Assembly: GCA_943913335.1 (NCBI GenBank)
Contig: CALTXS010000043.1
Location: 1 to 7,255 of the forward strand
Source of the DNA: an uncultured Lysobacter sp.
Lineage (GTDB): Bacteria > Pseudomonadota > Gammaproteobacteria > Xanthomonadales > Xanthomonadaceae
Length of the DNA stretch: 7,255 bases
Reading direction: 5' to 3'
Below are positions 1 through 6,074 of this stretch, piece after piece. The notes under the pieces are model-generated. The model saw nothing but the letters and a program-made list of their open reading frames with translations, ran no database searches and was not told the origin of the DNA. Within the stretch, counting starts at the first letter, position 1; the number at the start of each line of letters is the position of its first letter. The position numbers and the translations under genes are program-made.

Positions 1-1
1 G

Positions 2-379
2 GTGTACTACGTGCAGGTGGCACATGCGCGGATCTGCGGTGTGTTCCGCCAGCTGGCAGAGCGCGGTCTGTCCTTCGATCGTGACAATGGGCTGAAGCAG
101 CCGCTGGATCTCGATGATCGCGCGGCACACGAACTGATTCTGACCTTGCTGCGCTTCCCCGATGTGGTGGCCGCGGCGGGACGTGATCTGGAGCCGCATC
201 TGATTGCGGCCTACGTGCTGGAACTGGCGCAGGCCTTCCAGTCGTACTACAACGACCACCAGTTCCTGGTGGATGACTCGAACGTGCGGGATGCGCGTTT
301 GGTACTGGCACAAGCCACGCGGCAAGTGTTGGCCAATGGACTGCAACTGCTGGGCATCAGCGCACCCGAGGTAATGTAA
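2..379 (+). CDS. argS: Arginyl-tRNA synthetase, C-terminal part (5' end outside window)
   Basis: Class I aminoacyl-tRNA synthetase that charges tRNA-Arg with arginine in the cytoplasm. Only about 125 C-terminal codons are present; the family is usually 550-600 residues, so the catalytic HIGH/KMSKS-type region lies upstream of the window. What is visible is the helical DALR anticodon-binding domain: YYVQVAHARICGV at the left edge, LLRFPDVV in the middle, then HLIAAYVLELAQAFQSYYND, and the typical ending ATRQVLANGLQLLGISAPEVM before TAA at 377-379. The GTG at base 2 is an internal codon, not a start. The stop is followed after 2 nt by the start of the SPOR-domain gene, whose Shine-Dalgarno (GAGG, 368-371) lies inside argS, so the two are probably co-transcribed and translationally coupled. 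The identification is firm; the start is unknown. Confidence 0.95.
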   Translation: MYYVQVAHARICGVFRQLAERGLSFDRDNGLKQPLDLDDRAAHELILTLLRFPDVVAAAGRDLEPHLIAAYVLELAQAFQSYYNDHQFLVDDSNVRDARLVLAQATRQVLANGLQLLGISAPEVM

Positions 380-381
380 TC

Positions 382-1533
382 ATGGCAACCCGTCGCAACA
401 CTAAAACTCAAGCTCGTCGCAGCGCTGCACCCCAGCGTCGTGGTGGTGGCCTGTCCCCTTCGACCGTGTTTGTGGTCGGCGCCGCGATCGGTGCCGCCGT
501 GCTATTCGGCGCGCCCAAGCTCCTGAAAGAGGACGGTACCGACAGCTTCCTGCGGCCCAAGCCCAATGCCGATGCCGAGCCGGTCTCGATGGCTACGGAG
601 CAGCGCGTTGCCGATGGCGATGGCGTGGTGGCCAAGTCTTCGGACTCGGCGACTGCTGCGGAGCCGGCCGCTGAATCGACGGAGGAAGGCACCGAGTTCG
701 ATTTCTACAACGTGCTGGCCAATAAAGAAGTGGAGATGACGCCTGAGCAGCAGGCCGCATTGAACCAGGCCGAGGCGCGTCGTCGTTCGCAAGCCGAGGC
801 CTCTGCCCGCAAGAAGGCCGAAGCCGCTGCGCTCGCTGCCAGTGTCGCGGGTTCGCAAGCCGATGCAGGCGTGGTCGTGATGCCGGATGCCAATGCACCC
901 GCAGCCACCCTGCCCAAGCCGGTAGCAGTCAATGTGCCGCGTGCCGCTTCGACTACTGCCCCCAAGACGACGTTGTCGGCACCCGCTGCCAGCGCCAAGC
1001 CGGCCACTGTCGAAACCAAGCCCGCCGAAACGAAGGCGCTGCCCAAGCCGGTCGCTGCGGTGACGCCTTTGGTCAAGGATCGTCCGGTTAAGGCCGCTGC
1101 TACAACCGTTGCCGAAGCCCCCAAGCCGAAGGCGAAGGCGGTTGCCGCCTATGCCAAGAACCCGGACGTCACGGCGGTCGGCAAAGGCGTGGCCATGGTG
1201 ATGCCTGCCGCATCGCTGGATCCGACCCGCACGTTTGAGAAACCGGCCGTCAGCAAGACGACGTCGGCAGCGCCCGCAGCCGCTTCGGCCAGTTCGAACA
1301 GCAAGGTGCTGGTGCAGGCCGGTGCGTTTAGCGACAAGGGTCAGGCCGAAAAGGTCAAAGCCAAGATCGCCATGCTGGGTCTTGGCGCCCGGGTCGAATC
1401 CTCGACCAATGCGGGCAAGAGCGTTTATCGGGTCCGTCTGGGACCCTATGCCGAGAACTCATCGGAGCTGAGCGCTGCCAAGCGTAAACTCAGCGGTGGC
1501 GGTGTCAACGCCATGGAAGTCCACATCAACTGA
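382..1533 (+). CDS. FtsN-like SPOR-domain inner-membrane protein
   Basis: Predicted single-pass inner-membrane protein with a periplasmic peptidoglycan-binding SPOR domain, 383 aa. Visible order: a basic cytoplasmic N-terminus (about residues 1-20, many R/K), one membrane segment at about 28-46 (VFVVGAAIGAAVLFGAP), a periplasmic linker with an FDFYNVLANKEVEM motif at about 106-119, an Ala/Lys/Glu-rich probably helical stretch at about 120-155, a long low-complexity Ala/Pro/Lys/Thr region at about 160-305, and a C-terminal SPOR domain at about 307-382 (KVLVQAGAFSDKGQAEKVKA to YRVRLGPYAE). SPOR domains bind denuded septal glycan, so a role in cell division or envelope remodelling is inferred. 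An FDFY-type motif before the linker is, from memory, common in FtsN-like proteins encoded beside argS. The ATG at 382 has GAGG 10 nt upstream. It could be called ftsN, but several SPOR paralogues exist in a genome, so I leave the symbol empty. Confidence 0.9.
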   Translation: MATRRNTKTQARRSAAPQRRGGGLSPSTVFVVGAAIGAAVLFGAPKLLKEDGTDSFLRPKPNADAEPVSMATEQRVADGDGVVAKSSDSATAAEPAAESTEEGTEFDFYNVLANKEVEMTPEQQAALNQAEARRRSQAEASARKKAEAAALAASVAGSQADAGVVVMPDANAPAATLPKPVAVNVPRAASTTAPKTTLSAPAASAKPATVETKPAETKALPKPVAAVTPLVKDRPVKAAATTVAEAPKPKAKAVAAYAKNPDVTAVGKGVAMVMPAASLDPTRTFEKPAVSKTTSAAPAAASASSNSKVLVQAGAFSDKGQAEKVKAKIAMLGLGARVESSTNAGKSVYRVRLGPYAENSSELSAAKRKLSGGGVNAMEVHIN

Positions 1534-1534
1534 T

Positions 1535-1546
1535 CCCGAATTCGGG
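1535..1546. other. 12-bp perfect palindrome in the SPOR-reductase gap
   Basis: CCCGAATTCGGG begins 2 nt after the SPOR gene stop and ends 21 nt before the reductase start. In RNA it can form a short stem, but no T-run follows, so it is not a convincing intrinsic terminator. It could be a small processing or attenuation hairpin, a regulator site, or chance. Confidence 0.3.
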
Positions 1547-1567
1547 TGTCATCCGGAGTCCGTTTCT

Positions 1568-2113
1568 ATGTCGAAAAACGTTCTCGCAATTTCCGGTAGC
1601 CTACGCAAAGGCTCGTTCAACACCCGCCTGGCCAAGGCCATTGCTAAACAGGCACCCGCGGGCACCAAGGTGACGGTCGCCACGCTGGACGGCATTCCGC
1701 TGTACAACGGCGATGTCGAAGCCGCCGACGGCATCCCCGCCGCAGTGACTGCGCTCAAGGAACAGATCCTTGCTGCCGATGCCATCGTGCTGGTCACGCC
1801 CGAATACAACCATGGCATTCCCGGCGTTTTCAAGAATGCGATTGACTGGTTGTCGCGCGCCGACAAGACCGCGATCTTCAGCGGCCACAAAGTGGGCCTG
1901 GTTGGCATTGGTATGGGTGGCTTCGGCACCATGCTGTCGCAAACCGCCTGGCTGCAGGTGCTGCGCTACTTTGGCTGCGAGGTCTTTACGGGCGCTCTAG
2001 TCACGATTGGCGGCGCCAACGAGGACACCATCGCCGAAGACGGGACCGTCAATGATGAGCGCGCCGCCAAGTCCGTCGCGAACTACGTCGAATCCTTCAC
2101 CGCCTGGGTGTGA
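1568..2113 (+). CDS. NADPH-dependent FMN reductase (flavodoxin-like, ChrR/azoreductase family)
   Basis: Predicted soluble cytoplasmic flavoprotein of 181 aa, the usual size for this family. These enzymes bind FMN and use NAD(P)H to reduce flavin, quinones, azo dyes or metal oxyanions such as chromate; the true substrate cannot be read here. Visible motifs: the N-terminal phosphate-binding loop ISGSLRKGSFNTRL (about 8-21), PEYNHGIPGVFKNAIDWLSR (about 78-97), which is diagnostic of the family, and GIGMGGFGT (about 113-121) in the flavin/NADPH region. The reading frame stays open upstream to base 1496, but that part overlaps the SPOR gene. The ATG at 1568 has GGAG at 1555-1558 and begins directly at the conserved KNVLAISGS strand, so I chose it. 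It follows the SPOR gene by 34 nt on the same strand. The stop TGA (2111-2113) is followed after 1 nt by a REP repeat. Confidence 0.88.
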   Translation: MSKNVLAISGSLRKGSFNTRLAKAIAKQAPAGTKVTVATLDGIPLYNGDVEAADGIPAAVTALKEQILAADAIVLVTPEYNHGIPGVFKNAIDWLSRADKTAIFSGHKVGLVGIGMGGFGTMLSQTAWLQVLRYFGCEVFTGALVTIGGANEDTIAEDGTVNDERAAKSVANYVESFTAWV

Positions 2114-2114
2114 G

Positions 2115-2152
2115 AAATGGGGACGGAGGCAATTAATTTTGCTTAACAATTG
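2115..2152 (+). repeat. REP element, copy 1 (left arm of REPIN)
   Basis: Begins AAATGGGGACGGAGGC and ends CTTAACAATTG. It contains a GGAG tetranucleotide (2125-2128), the kind of head that marks REPs, followed by a possible hairpin: GCAA (2129-2132) pairing with TTGC (2139-2142) around TTAATT. It starts 2 nt after the TGA of the FMN reductase. It matches the REP at the RAYT gene (6073-6109) at 34 of 37 positions. Confidence 0.85.
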
Positions 2153-2197
2153 AAGGCGTAGGGTTTGGGCTGGCGCGATGCGCCGCGGCCACCCCGC

Positions 2198-2235
2198 CAA
2201 TTGTTAAGGGGAATTAATTGCCTCCGTCCCCATTT
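2198..2235 (-). repeat. REP element, copy 2 (right arm of REPIN, inverted)
   Basis: On the minus strand it reads AAATGGGGACGGAGGC...CCCCTTAACAATTG. It has the head of copy 1 but a C-rich tail closer to the RAYT-linked copy (35 of 37 positions shared with that copy). Its own short hairpin is weaker because GGCAA does not pair well with CCCC. It supplies the last codons and the TAA of the dehydrogenase on the minus strand (2214-2237). Confidence 0.85.
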
Positions 2236-3089
2236 TTGCGCTTCAGGCTGATCAGCGATGAGGTATCCGCGTCGGGCAAGGCGCGCGATTCTGCCAGCTC
2301 GGCGTAATCGGATTCGGCCTGTCGTAAAGCGGGCAAGTTAAGCCCCAGGCTGTCGGCCATGCCCTGCACGATGCGCAGGTCTTTGAGCATGTGCGCGTTC
2401 TTGAAGCCCGGCGTGAACTGCGAGTTCAGCATGGTGACGCCGCGTTTGTCGAGAAACCAGTTACTGGCCGCGCCGCTCATCAGCGTCGGGATTAACTTGG
2501 CCGGATCGAGCTGCAGCGCTTCGGCTAGGGCTAGCGCTTCGCACACGGCCTCATTGATGCCTGCCACCATGATCTGATTGACCGCTTTGGTGGCCTGGCC
2601 GCTGCCGACCTCGCCCATGTGCGTAACGCGCGCAGCGTAGGTATTGAGCAATGGCATGACGCGCTCGAGGGCATCCGCCTCGGCACCAACCATCACCGAC
2701 AGTTTGCCGTTACGGGAGCCCTCGACACCGCCGCTGACCGGCGCATCGACAAACGCGATACCTTTTCCGGCCAGACAAGCTGCCGCATCGCGCGCCGTCT
2801 GCACGGACACCGTCGAATGATCCATGACGATGCTGCCGGGCTGCAGCACCTCGGCCAATGCATGCACGTTCTGCAATACATCGGCGTCGAGAGAGACATT
2901 GAGAATGACCACATCGCAGTTCGAAAAGTCCTGCGGTCCCGAAGCGCCATGGATGCGTTCATGCGTTGCAACGAAATCCGTGACCTTCTGCAGGCTACGG
3001 TTACCGACGATGGACAGCAAACCGGCCGCCGCCAAATGCTGCGCCATCGGGCCACCCATTGCGCCAAGGCCGATCAGTCCAACTCTCAT
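2214..3089 (-). CDS. NAD(P)-dependent beta-hydroxyacid dehydrogenase (3-hydroxyisobutyrate dehydrogenase family)
   Basis: Cytoplasmic oxidoreductase of 291 aa, a typical length. The family includes 3-hydroxyisobutyrate dehydrogenase (MmsB), tartronate semialdehyde reductase (GarR/GlxR) and succinic-semialdehyde reductases; which one applies here is not readable. Visible: the N-terminal Rossmann motif GLIGLGAMGGPMAQHL (4-19), the substrate-binding DAPVSGG (115-121), the catalytic-lysine motif GSGQATKAVNQ with K168 and N171, and FKNAHMLKDL with K236 near the cofactor. The frame stays open upstream to 3137, but the ATG at 3089 begins exactly at the Rossmann strand and has a GAGGA Shine-Dalgarno just upstream, so I chose it. 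The last residues (about 285-291, KNGDGGN) and the TAA are encoded by the inverted REP, so the native C-terminus was probably replaced. It lies downstream of speA on the same strand after a 115-nt repeat-rich gap. No functional link to polyamines is evident. Confidence 0.88.
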   Translation of the reverse strand: MRVGLIGLGAMGGPMAQHLAAAGLLSIVGNRSLQKVTDFVATHERIHGASGPQDFSNCDVVILNVSLDADVLQNVHALAEVLQPGSIVMDHSTVSVQTARDAAACLAGKGIAFVDAPVSGGVEGSRNGKLSVMVGAEADALERVMPLLNTYAARVTHMGEVGSGQATKAVNQIMVAGINEAVCEALALAEALQLDPAKLIPTLMSGAASNWFLDKRGVTMLNSQFTPGFKNAHMLKDLRIVQGMADSLGLNLPALRQAESDYAELAESRALPDADTSSLISLKRKNGDGGN

Positions 3090-3105
3090 TTTTTCCTCAC
3101 TTCTC

Positions 3106-3119
3106 ACTTCGTTCGAAGT
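3106..3119 (-). other. Small hairpin in the leader of the dehydrogenase gene
   Basis: ACTTC-GTTC-GAAGT forms a 5-bp stem with a 4-nt loop, about 17 nt upstream of the ATG at 3089 and just before its Shine-Dalgarno. Nearby on the minus strand is a weak promoter-like pair inside the AT-rich repeats: TTGATT (3139-3144) and GATACT (3117-3122), 16 nt apart. Both are low-confidence readings. Confidence 0.2.
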
Positions 3120-3133
3120 ATCAAAAAAACAAA

Positions 3134-3154
3134 TCAAAAATCAAAAATCAAAAA
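3134..3154. repeat. Three tandem copies of heptamer TCAAAAA
   Basis: On +, TCAAAAA occurs three times in a row (3134, 3141, 3148), with another TCAAAAAAA at 3121. On the minus strand, in which speA and the dehydrogenase are read, this is a T-rich tract of TTTTTGA units. It is strongly AT-rich against a GC-rich background and contains no gene. Confidence 0.8.
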
Positions 3155-3161
3155 AGAGATG

Positions 3162-3203
3162 AAAAGCAAAGGCAAAAGCAAGAGCAAGAGCAAAGGCAAG
3201 AGC
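3162..3203. repeat. Seven tandem degenerate hexamers AARRGC
   Basis: On + the units are AAAAGC, AAAGGC, AAAAGC, AAGAGC, AAGAGC, AAAGGC, AAGAGC with no gaps. On the speA strand they read GCTCTT, GCCTTT and so on, starting one base after the speA TAA. Every variable position is A or G on + (pyrimidine on the mRNA), so the tract gives speA a pyrimidine-rich 3' UTR. Slippage-prone; possible roles include Rho loading or RNA-protein binding, but no function is shown. Confidence 0.85.
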
Positions 3204-3204
3204 A

Positions 3205-5094
3205 TTAGAAGATCGGGGCGGATTCGAGATAGGTGTAGCCGGTCAGACCCTTCTCGAGATCGGCAAGGAGCTGCTCACGATCGGCTTCCGGCAGGTGCGC
3301 TGCGTCCACCTTGCTGCGATAGGCTGCACGCAAGTCGGCGAGCGAATAGCCCACGTAGTCGAGCATGACGTCGGTAGTGTCACCGCGACGAGCCTGCGTG
3401 CTCACAATCTGTCCGTCGCGGACCCGCACTTCGAGCGCATCGGTGTCGCCGAACAGATTGTGGATGTCGCCCAGAATCTCCTGATATGCACCGACCATAA
3501 AGAAGCCCAGGCGATACATATCACCGCTATGGACATCGTGGACGGGCATGCTGGTATCGAGCGTTTCATAGCCCACGTAGGTGTCGATGCGACCGTCGGA
3601 ATCGCAGGTCATATCGGCCAGCACACCGCGGCGCGTCGGCTCACTGTCGAGTCGCTCGATCGGCAGGATCGGGAAGACCTGATCAATGGCCCACACATCG
3701 GGAATGGATTCGAACACACTGAAATTGACGAAGAGTTTGTCGACCAGTCGCTGGTTCAACTCATCGAGCACCGCCTGATGGGATTTTTCCGACGGGCTAA
3801 GACGGTCTTTGACGATATGCGCGATGGCGTAGAACAGATCGTCAATACGGGCGCGATGTACCAGGTCAATCTGACCTAGGGAGTACAGGGCCAGGCCTTC
3901 GTTATGGTGATGTACGGCCTCGTGGAACAGTTCGATGGCGGGCCGTTCGTTGAGCTCGTCGTAGGTTTCACGCAGGCGTCGGATGACAGCAGGCTCATCG
4001 TCGTGCTCGTCGGGGACGCGACCCTCGGGGGCCTTTTCCACTTCGGCCACATTGGCCACCAGCACGGCATGATGCGCGGTCAGGGCGCGACCGGATTCGG
4101 TCAGGATATCGGGCGCCGGCAGATCGTACTCGTCGCAAGCCTCGGCCAGCGGTTGAATGATGCTCGAGGCGTACTGGCTGATGCTGTAGTTGGTGGAGCA
4201 GTAACCGCGCGAGCGAGTGCCTTCGTAATCGACGCCGAGACCGCCGCCGACATCCATAAAGCGGATGTGTGCGCCGAGCACGCTGAGCTCGACAAAGTAG
4301 CGCACGGCCTCACGCATGCCGCTGGCAATATCGCGCACGTTGCTGATCTGCGACCCCATATGGAAATGCAGCAGGCCTAGGCAATCGCTCATGCCCGCAT
4401 CGCGAAGAGTCTTCCAGAGGTCCAGCACCTGGCGCGGTGACAGACCGAACTTGGCCTTATCGCCGCCGCTGTTCTGCCACTTGCCGGCACCAAGGCTGGC
4501 CAGACGCATGCGCACACCCAAGCCCGGCTTGACGCCAAGTTTCTCGGCTTCTTCGAGCGCCATTTTTAATTCCGAAGGCTTCTCGACCACGATCCAGGTA
4601 TCGTGACCCAGCTTGCGTGCGATCAGGGCCAAGCGCAGATATTCGCGGTCTTTGTAGCCGTTGCAGACGATGACGCTGCCCGGCTGGGCCAAAGCAATCA
4701 CGGCCATCAGCTCGGGCTTACTGCCAGCCTCCAGACCGAAGCCGCTCGATGCATGCTTGGCCAGAGTGGCCGCTACACCGTGATGCTGATTGACCTTGAT
4801 GGGATAGATGGCGCGGTATTTGCCGGCGTAATCCCAATCGGTGATGGCCTGGGCAAACGCATCCTGCAATTTCGAGAGGCGGTGATCCAGGATGTCCGGG
4901 AAGCGCAACAACAGCGGCAGACGACTGCCCTGGGCTACGGCGCCATCGATCAGTTCGGCCAGGGGCGCACTGGGCCCCTGCTCACCTTGCGGACGCACGA
5001 TGACCTGACCGGCCGTGTTGACATCAAAATAGCCATCACTCCAGTGCGGGATGGAGTATGCGGTGCGGGCTTGGTCAATGGTCCAGCTGGACAT
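3205..5094 (-). CDS. speA: Biosynthetic arginine decarboxylase
   Basis: PLP enzyme of 629 aa that decarboxylates arginine to agmatine, the first step of the agmatine route to putrescine. Fold type III (alanine-racemase-like barrel plus beta domain). Visible: YRAIYPIKVNQ with the PLP lysine K100, LEAGSKPEL (about 121-129), LLHFHMGSQISN (241-252), the phosphate-binding DVGGGLGVDY (281-290), TESGRALTAHHAV (332-344), DMTCDSDGRID (494-504) with Cys497 and Asp498 in the usual active-site positions, and GAYQEILGDIHNLFGD (535-550), all characteristic of SpeA. Length matches the family (about 630-660 aa). The ATG at 5094 gives an N-terminus (MSSWTIDQARTAYSIPHW) like other SpeA proteins, although no clear Shine-Dalgarno precedes it. 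It is divergent from speE across 137 nt, an arrangement I recall from Xanthomonas. Conversion of agmatine to putrescine must be encoded elsewhere. Confidence 0.97.
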   Translation of the reverse strand: MSSWTIDQARTAYSIPHWSDGYFDVNTAGQVIVRPQGEQGPSAPLAELIDGAVAQGSRLPLLLRFPDILDHRLSKLQDAFAQAITDWDYAGKYRAIYPIKVNQHHGVAATLAKHASSGFGLEAGSKPELMAVIALAQPGSVIVCNGYKDREYLRLALIARKLGHDTWIVVEKPSELKMALEEAEKLGVKPGLGVRMRLASLGAGKWQNSGGDKAKFGLSPRQVLDLWKTLRDAGMSDCLGLLHFHMGSQISNVRDIASGMREAVRYFVELSVLGAHIRFMDVGGGLGVDYEGTRSRGYCSTNYSISQYASSIIQPLAEACDEYDLPAPDILTESGRALTAHHAVLVANVAEVEKAPEGRVPDEHDDEPAVIRRLRETYDELNERPAIELFHEAVHHHNEGLALYSLGQIDLVHRARIDDLFYAIAHIVKDRLSPSEKSHQAVLDELNQRLVDKLFVNFSVFESIPDVWAIDQVFPILPIERLDSEPTRRGVLADMTCDSDGRIDTYVGYETLDTSMPVHDVHSGDMYRLGFFMVGAYQEILGDIHNLFGDTDALEVRVRDGQIVSTQARRGDTTDVMLDYVGYSLADLRAAYRSKVDAAHLPEADREQLLADLEKGLTGYTYLESAPIF

Positions 5095-5130
5095 GGGGTA
5101 GCAGGCTCTCGGGCACAGGGAAACTCATCC

Positions 5131-5136
5131 ATTTTA
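5131..5136 (-). promoter_or_regulatory. Possible -10 element for speA
   Basis: TAAAAT on the minus strand, 36 nt upstream of the speA ATG. The best -35-like match, TTAACT (5157-5162), is 20 nt away, longer than usual, so support is weak. Confidence 0.25.
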
Positions 5137-5188
5137 GCGCCATCGAAGCGAACGCCAGTTAACACCAGGTGCGGAAACAGGGAACAGG

Positions 5189-5194
5189 TATAAT
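5189..5194 (+). promoter_or_regulatory. Probable -10 element for speE
   Basis: A perfect TATAAT lies 37 nt upstream of the speE ATG at a natural distance for a short leader. No good -35 hexamer sits 16-18 nt upstream; TTAACA (5159-5164) is 24 nt away. The promoter may be weak or activator-dependent. TTAACA and the speA-side TTAACT overlap at the palindrome GTTAAC (5158-5163), the central region of the divergent intergenic gap. Confidence 0.5.
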
Positions 5195-5231
5195 TCGGGC
5201 ATTCACTATCAGCACCTATGGAGCTTTCGCG

Positions 5232-6074
5232 ATGAGCGACAACCAACAATGGCATTACGAGAACTTTGACCCGACGGGTTCGGCCATCGGTTATCGGATC
5301 ACCCGCAAGCTCGACGAGGTCCAGTCGCCATTCCAGAAGATCGAGATCTTCGAGTCCACCGATTGGGGCAACCTGATGCTGATCGATGGCGCCATGATGT
5401 TGACGACCAAGGACAACTTCTTTTATCACGAGATGATCGCGCATCCGGCCCTGCTGACGCATCCGGACCCGAGGAAGGTCGTGATCATCGGCGGTGGTGA
5501 CTGCGGTACGCTGCGCGAGGTGCTCAAGCACAAGGGCGTCGAATCCGCCGTTCAGTGCGACATCGACGAACAGGTCACGCGCATGGCCGAAAAATACTTC
5601 CCCGAGCTGTGCGATTCGAACGACGATCCGCGCGCCACGCTGATGTGGGACGACGGTCTGGCCTACATCAAGAACCTCGAGCCGGGCTCGGTCGACGTGA
5701 TCATCGTCGACTCCACCGATCCGGTCGGTCCTGCCGAGGGCCTGTTCAACAAGGCGTTCTTTGCCGACTGCTTTAAGGCGCTGCGTGACAACGGCGTGCT
5801 GGTGCAGCAGTCCGAGTCGCCGCTGATGTTGCTCGATCTGATCAAGGAACTGCGCGGCGAAATGGGCAAGGCCGGCTTTGCCGAGTTCCAGACGCTGCCG
5901 TTCCCGCAGCCGTGCTATCCCACCGGCTGGTGGTCGGTCACCATGGCGCGTAAGGGCGGCCAAGGCTTCGCCTTCCGCGAGCTCCCCACCGACCTCGCTA
6001 CGCTCTACTACACCGGCACCGCACACGCCGCCGGCCAAATCCTTCCCCCATTCGTCGCCCAAGCCCTTAAATAA
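5232..6074 (+). CDS. speE: Spermidine synthase (polyamine aminopropyltransferase)
   Basis: Transfers an aminopropyl group from decarboxylated S-adenosylmethionine to putrescine, giving spermidine and methylthioadenosine; cytoplasmic, 280 aa, typical length. Visible: DWGNLMLIDGAMMLTTKDNFFYHEM (44-68) with the YHEM signature, the cofactor-binding VVIIGGGDCGTLREVLKH (83-100), QCDIDEQV (108-115), the active-site VDSTDPVGPAEGLF with D160 and D163, and QQSESPLML then PQPCYPTGWWSVTMA (225-239). Two deviations from the common form, GGGDCG for GGGDGG and KDNFFYHEM for the usual DEFxYHEM, match Xanthomonas SpeE as I recall it and are probably lineage traits. The ATG at 5232 has GGAG at 5220-5223, and a TATAAT lies upstream; the frame stays open to 5169, but that part lacks family similarity. 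The stop TAA (6072-6074) overlaps a REP element. Decarboxylated SAM must come from SpeD encoded elsewhere. Confidence 0.96.
   Translation: MSDNQQWHYENFDPTGSAIGYRITRKLDEVQSPFQKIEIFESTDWGNLMLIDGAMMLTTKDNFFYHEMIAHPALLTHPDPRKVVIIGGGDCGTLREVLKHKGVESAVQCDIDEQVTRMAEKYFPELCDSNDDPRATLMWDDGLAYIKNLEPGSVDVIIVDSTDPVGPAEGLFNKAFFADCFKALRDNGVLVQQSESPLMLLDLIKELRGEMGKAGFAEFQTLPFPQPCYPTGWWSVTMARKGGQGFAFRELPTDLATLYYTGTAHAAGQILPPFVAQALK

Larger units (their letters stand above)
2115..2235. repeat. REPIN: inverted pair of REP elements with 45-nt loop
   Basis: Two 38-nt arms (2115-2152 and 2198-2235) are inverted copies matching at 35 of 38 positions, differing only in a short TTGC/CCCC block. The 45-nt loop (2153-2197) contains a small hairpin, GGCGC-GAT-GCGCC, at 2172-2184. 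The unit sits exactly between the convergent FMN reductase and dehydrogenase genes. Its 121-nt size and architecture fit REPINs, non-autonomous doublets mobilised in trans by RAYT transposases. Transcripts from either side would fold into a long imperfect hairpin; on + the right arm is followed by TTTTT (2233-2237), so it may also act as a terminator or 3'-end stabiliser (inference). Confidence 0.85.

Noticed and set aside
2..4. GTG as start of a 125-aa protein
   Set aside because: The sequence is the middle of the ArgS anticodon-binding domain; the gene simply enters from outside the window.
408..1337. Several minus-strand open frames opposite the SPOR gene
   Set aside because: They are low-complexity shadows of the Ala/Pro/Lys-rich linker with no independent start signals or motifs.
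2115..2235. Inverted repeats as the ends of an insertion sequence, or as a CRISPR fragment
   Set aside because: Nothing that could be a transposase fits in the 45-nt loop, no target-site duplication is evident, and two inverted units without spaced direct repeats are not a CRISPR array.
2619..3368. 249-codon open frame on + with a Lys/Ser-rich tail
   Set aside because: It is antisense to the dehydrogenase and the speA end; the Lys-rich tail is only the translation of the AARRGC repeats.
5218..5235. Mini-ORF MELSR whose stop overlaps the speE start (ATGA), a possible polyamine-sensing leader
   Set aside because: It has no Shine-Dalgarno of its own, and its ATG is part of the speE ribosome binding site; five codons can easily arise by chance.
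4950..6062. 370-codon open frame on the minus strand, antisense to speE
   Set aside because: It lies opposite the fully conserved speE and part of speA, has no recognisable motif, and long antisense frames are expected in GC-rich coding DNA.
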